From contig DATFGL010000074.1 in assembly GCA_035249465.1 (NCBI GenBank), positions 1 to 6,838 of the forward strand: a stretch of DNA of 6,838 bases, in the 5' to 3' direction. Each line of letters opens with the position of its first letter. The first letter of the stretch is position 1. The stretch is from 66-474 sp035249465. GTDB taxonomy: Bacteria; Pseudomonadota; Gammaproteobacteria; Xanthomonadales; Rhodanobacteraceae. Of the stretch, positions 6,394 to 6,838 are shown one piece after another. The position numbers and the translations under genes are program-made. The notes below the pieces were generated by a model that did no database searches, was not told the origin of the DNA, and was given only the letters and a program-made list of their open reading frames with translations.

Positions 6394-6525
6394 GTTTTTG
6401 TCCGTCATTCCGGCGAAAGCCGGAACCCAGCGCCTTTCTACGATGCATCAGCAAGAAAAAGTCACTGGGTTCCGGGTTCCGCCCGCAAACAACGCAGGCG
6501 GCCCCGGAATGACGAAAGCAAAAAC
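6394..6525. repeat. Inverted-repeat element between converging genes (REP/MITE-like)
   Basis: Nested perfect inverted repeats: GTTTTTG (6394-6400) with CAAAAAC (6519-6525); CGTCATTCCGG (6403-6413) with CCGGAATGACG (6504-6514); CCGGAACCCAG (6420-6430) with CTGGGTTCCGG (6465-6475). The left arm also forms a local CCGGC-GAAA-GCCGG hairpin (6410-6423) and the right arm a weaker CCGCC/GGCGG stem (6479-6483 with 6497-6501). The CGTCATTCC...GGAATGACG pattern is a very common dispersed repeat in xanthomonads and other proteobacteria. Read as protein it gives the familiar spurious string SGFRRNDG. It fills most of the 190-bp spacer between permease and thrA. Confidence 0.8.
6403..6514. terminator. Possible bidirectional transcript end
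   Basis: The large stem lies 37 bp after the permease stop and 43 bp after the thrA stop on the other strand. After the stem both strands read A-rich, not T-rich, so it is not a standard intrinsic terminator in either direction. A role in 3'-end stability or attenuation between converging genes is inferred from position only. Confidence 0.35.
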
Positions 6526-6556
6526 ATCGATCATTGATTGATGGCAACCGACCGAA

Positions 6557-6838
6557 TCAATTCAACGCCAGGATATCGCCCAGCAACGCCTGCGCGGTGA
6601 CTTCCGGTCCCGCGCCTGCGCCCTGGATGACCAGCGGTCGCTGCGCGTAACGCGTCGTGCTGAGCGCAAACAGGTTGTCGGCGCCGAGCAGATGCGCGGC
6701 GGGGTGCGATGTCGGCACTTCGACCAGCCCAACCCGTGCCGCACCCTTGGCATCGAAGCGGGCGAGATAACGCAACACGCTGTCGCGCGCGACCGCAGCG
6801 GCGTGGCGCACCGCGATCGCCGCGTCGAGTTCGTCGAG
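6557..6838 (-). CDS. thrA: Homoserine dehydrogenase C-terminus, probably bifunctional aspartokinase/homoserine dehydrogenase (5' end outside window)
   Basis: The frame stays open to the window edge; the last 93 residues are visible (LDELDAAIAVRHAAAVA...). The GTG at 6811 is an internal Val. The part VLRYLARFDAKGAARVGL (21-38) aligns with E. coli ThrA VLRYVGNIDEDGVCRVKI. NLFALST...PLVIQGAGAGPEVTA (55-81) is the conserved C-terminal end of the homoserine dehydrogenase catalytic domain. The enzyme reduces aspartate semialdehyde to homoserine with NAD(P)H on the way to threonine and methionine. The chain ends shortly after TAQALLGDILALN, without the C-terminal ACT domain of common monofunctional Hom proteins, which favours the aspartokinase fusion (ThrA/MetL type). 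The kinase half is not in the window, so thrA versus metL versus hom is not proven. It converges with the permease gene across the inverted-repeat element. Confidence 0.82.
   Translation of the reverse strand, partial: LDELDAAIAVRHAAAVARDSVLRYLARFDAKGAARVGLVEVPTSHPAAHLLGADNLFALSTTRYAQRPLVIQGAGAGPEVTAQALLGDILALN

Noticed and set aside
4368..6512. Open frames of about 700 codons overlapping the permease gene on both strands (4368-6512 plus, 4378-6408 minus)
   Set aside because: Both are low-complexity, Arg-rich shadows of the permease frame, and they read through repeat DNA at their ends.
1..6838. A CRISPR array, toxin-antitoxin pair, phage defence island or other new multi-gene system
   Set aside because: All six protein-coding genes belong to recognisable families in single units or one pair, and no regularly spaced repeats are present.

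Overview
The window is high-GC DNA (by eye about two-thirds G+C) with gammaproteobacterial gene content. The closest fit is Xanthomonadales, probably Rhodanobacteraceae or Xanthomonadaceae. Four things point there: a DUF1631 protein overlapping a small PilZ protein, a PepQ of the E. coli type, a membrane TolB-like/TPR protein whose N-terminus (ELKRRHVWRV...YELTPEGIRRT) is typical of a family multiplied in xanthomonads, and several REP-like palindromic elements between genes. This is family recognition by memory; no database search was run.

Layout. (1) Positions 3-718, plus strand: the 3' end of a DUF1631 gene and a PilZ gene joined by an ATGA overlap, a likely two-gene c-di-GMP-related operon. 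(2) 719-963: a spacer with a REP-like inverted repeat and a perfect 10-bp hairpin. (3) 964-2298, plus: pepQ, Xaa-Pro dipeptidase, with all five metal ligands. (4) 2299-2446: a palindromic mosaic element (copy A) between the converging ends of pepQ and the next gene. (5) 2447-4381, minus: a 644-residue TolB-like/TPR inner-membrane protein. (6) 4382-4752: a 371-bp divergent spacer holding copy B of the mosaic element and the control region of the next gene. (7) 4753-6366, plus: an APC-family amino-acid permease resembling B. subtilis YveA. (8) 6367-6556: a convergent spacer filled by a roughly 130-bp inverted-repeat element. (9) 6557 to the window end, minus: the C-terminus of homoserine dehydrogenase, probably bifunctional ThrA.

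The genes do not form one pathway. DUF1631-PilZ is the only operon-like pair. PepQ (proline dipeptide turnover), the permease (amino-acid uptake) and ThrA (threonine/methionine synthesis) all touch amino-acid metabolism, but they are separate transcription units. I see no CRISPR array, transposase, phage gene, tRNA or rRNA, and no convincing new multi-gene system. The most interesting unexplained structure is the pair of mosaic palindromic elements flanking the TPR gene: their sequence blocks and their three-stem architecture are both kept, while the middle stem differs in sequence. One copy also creates a false 61-residue N-terminal extension of the TPR gene.
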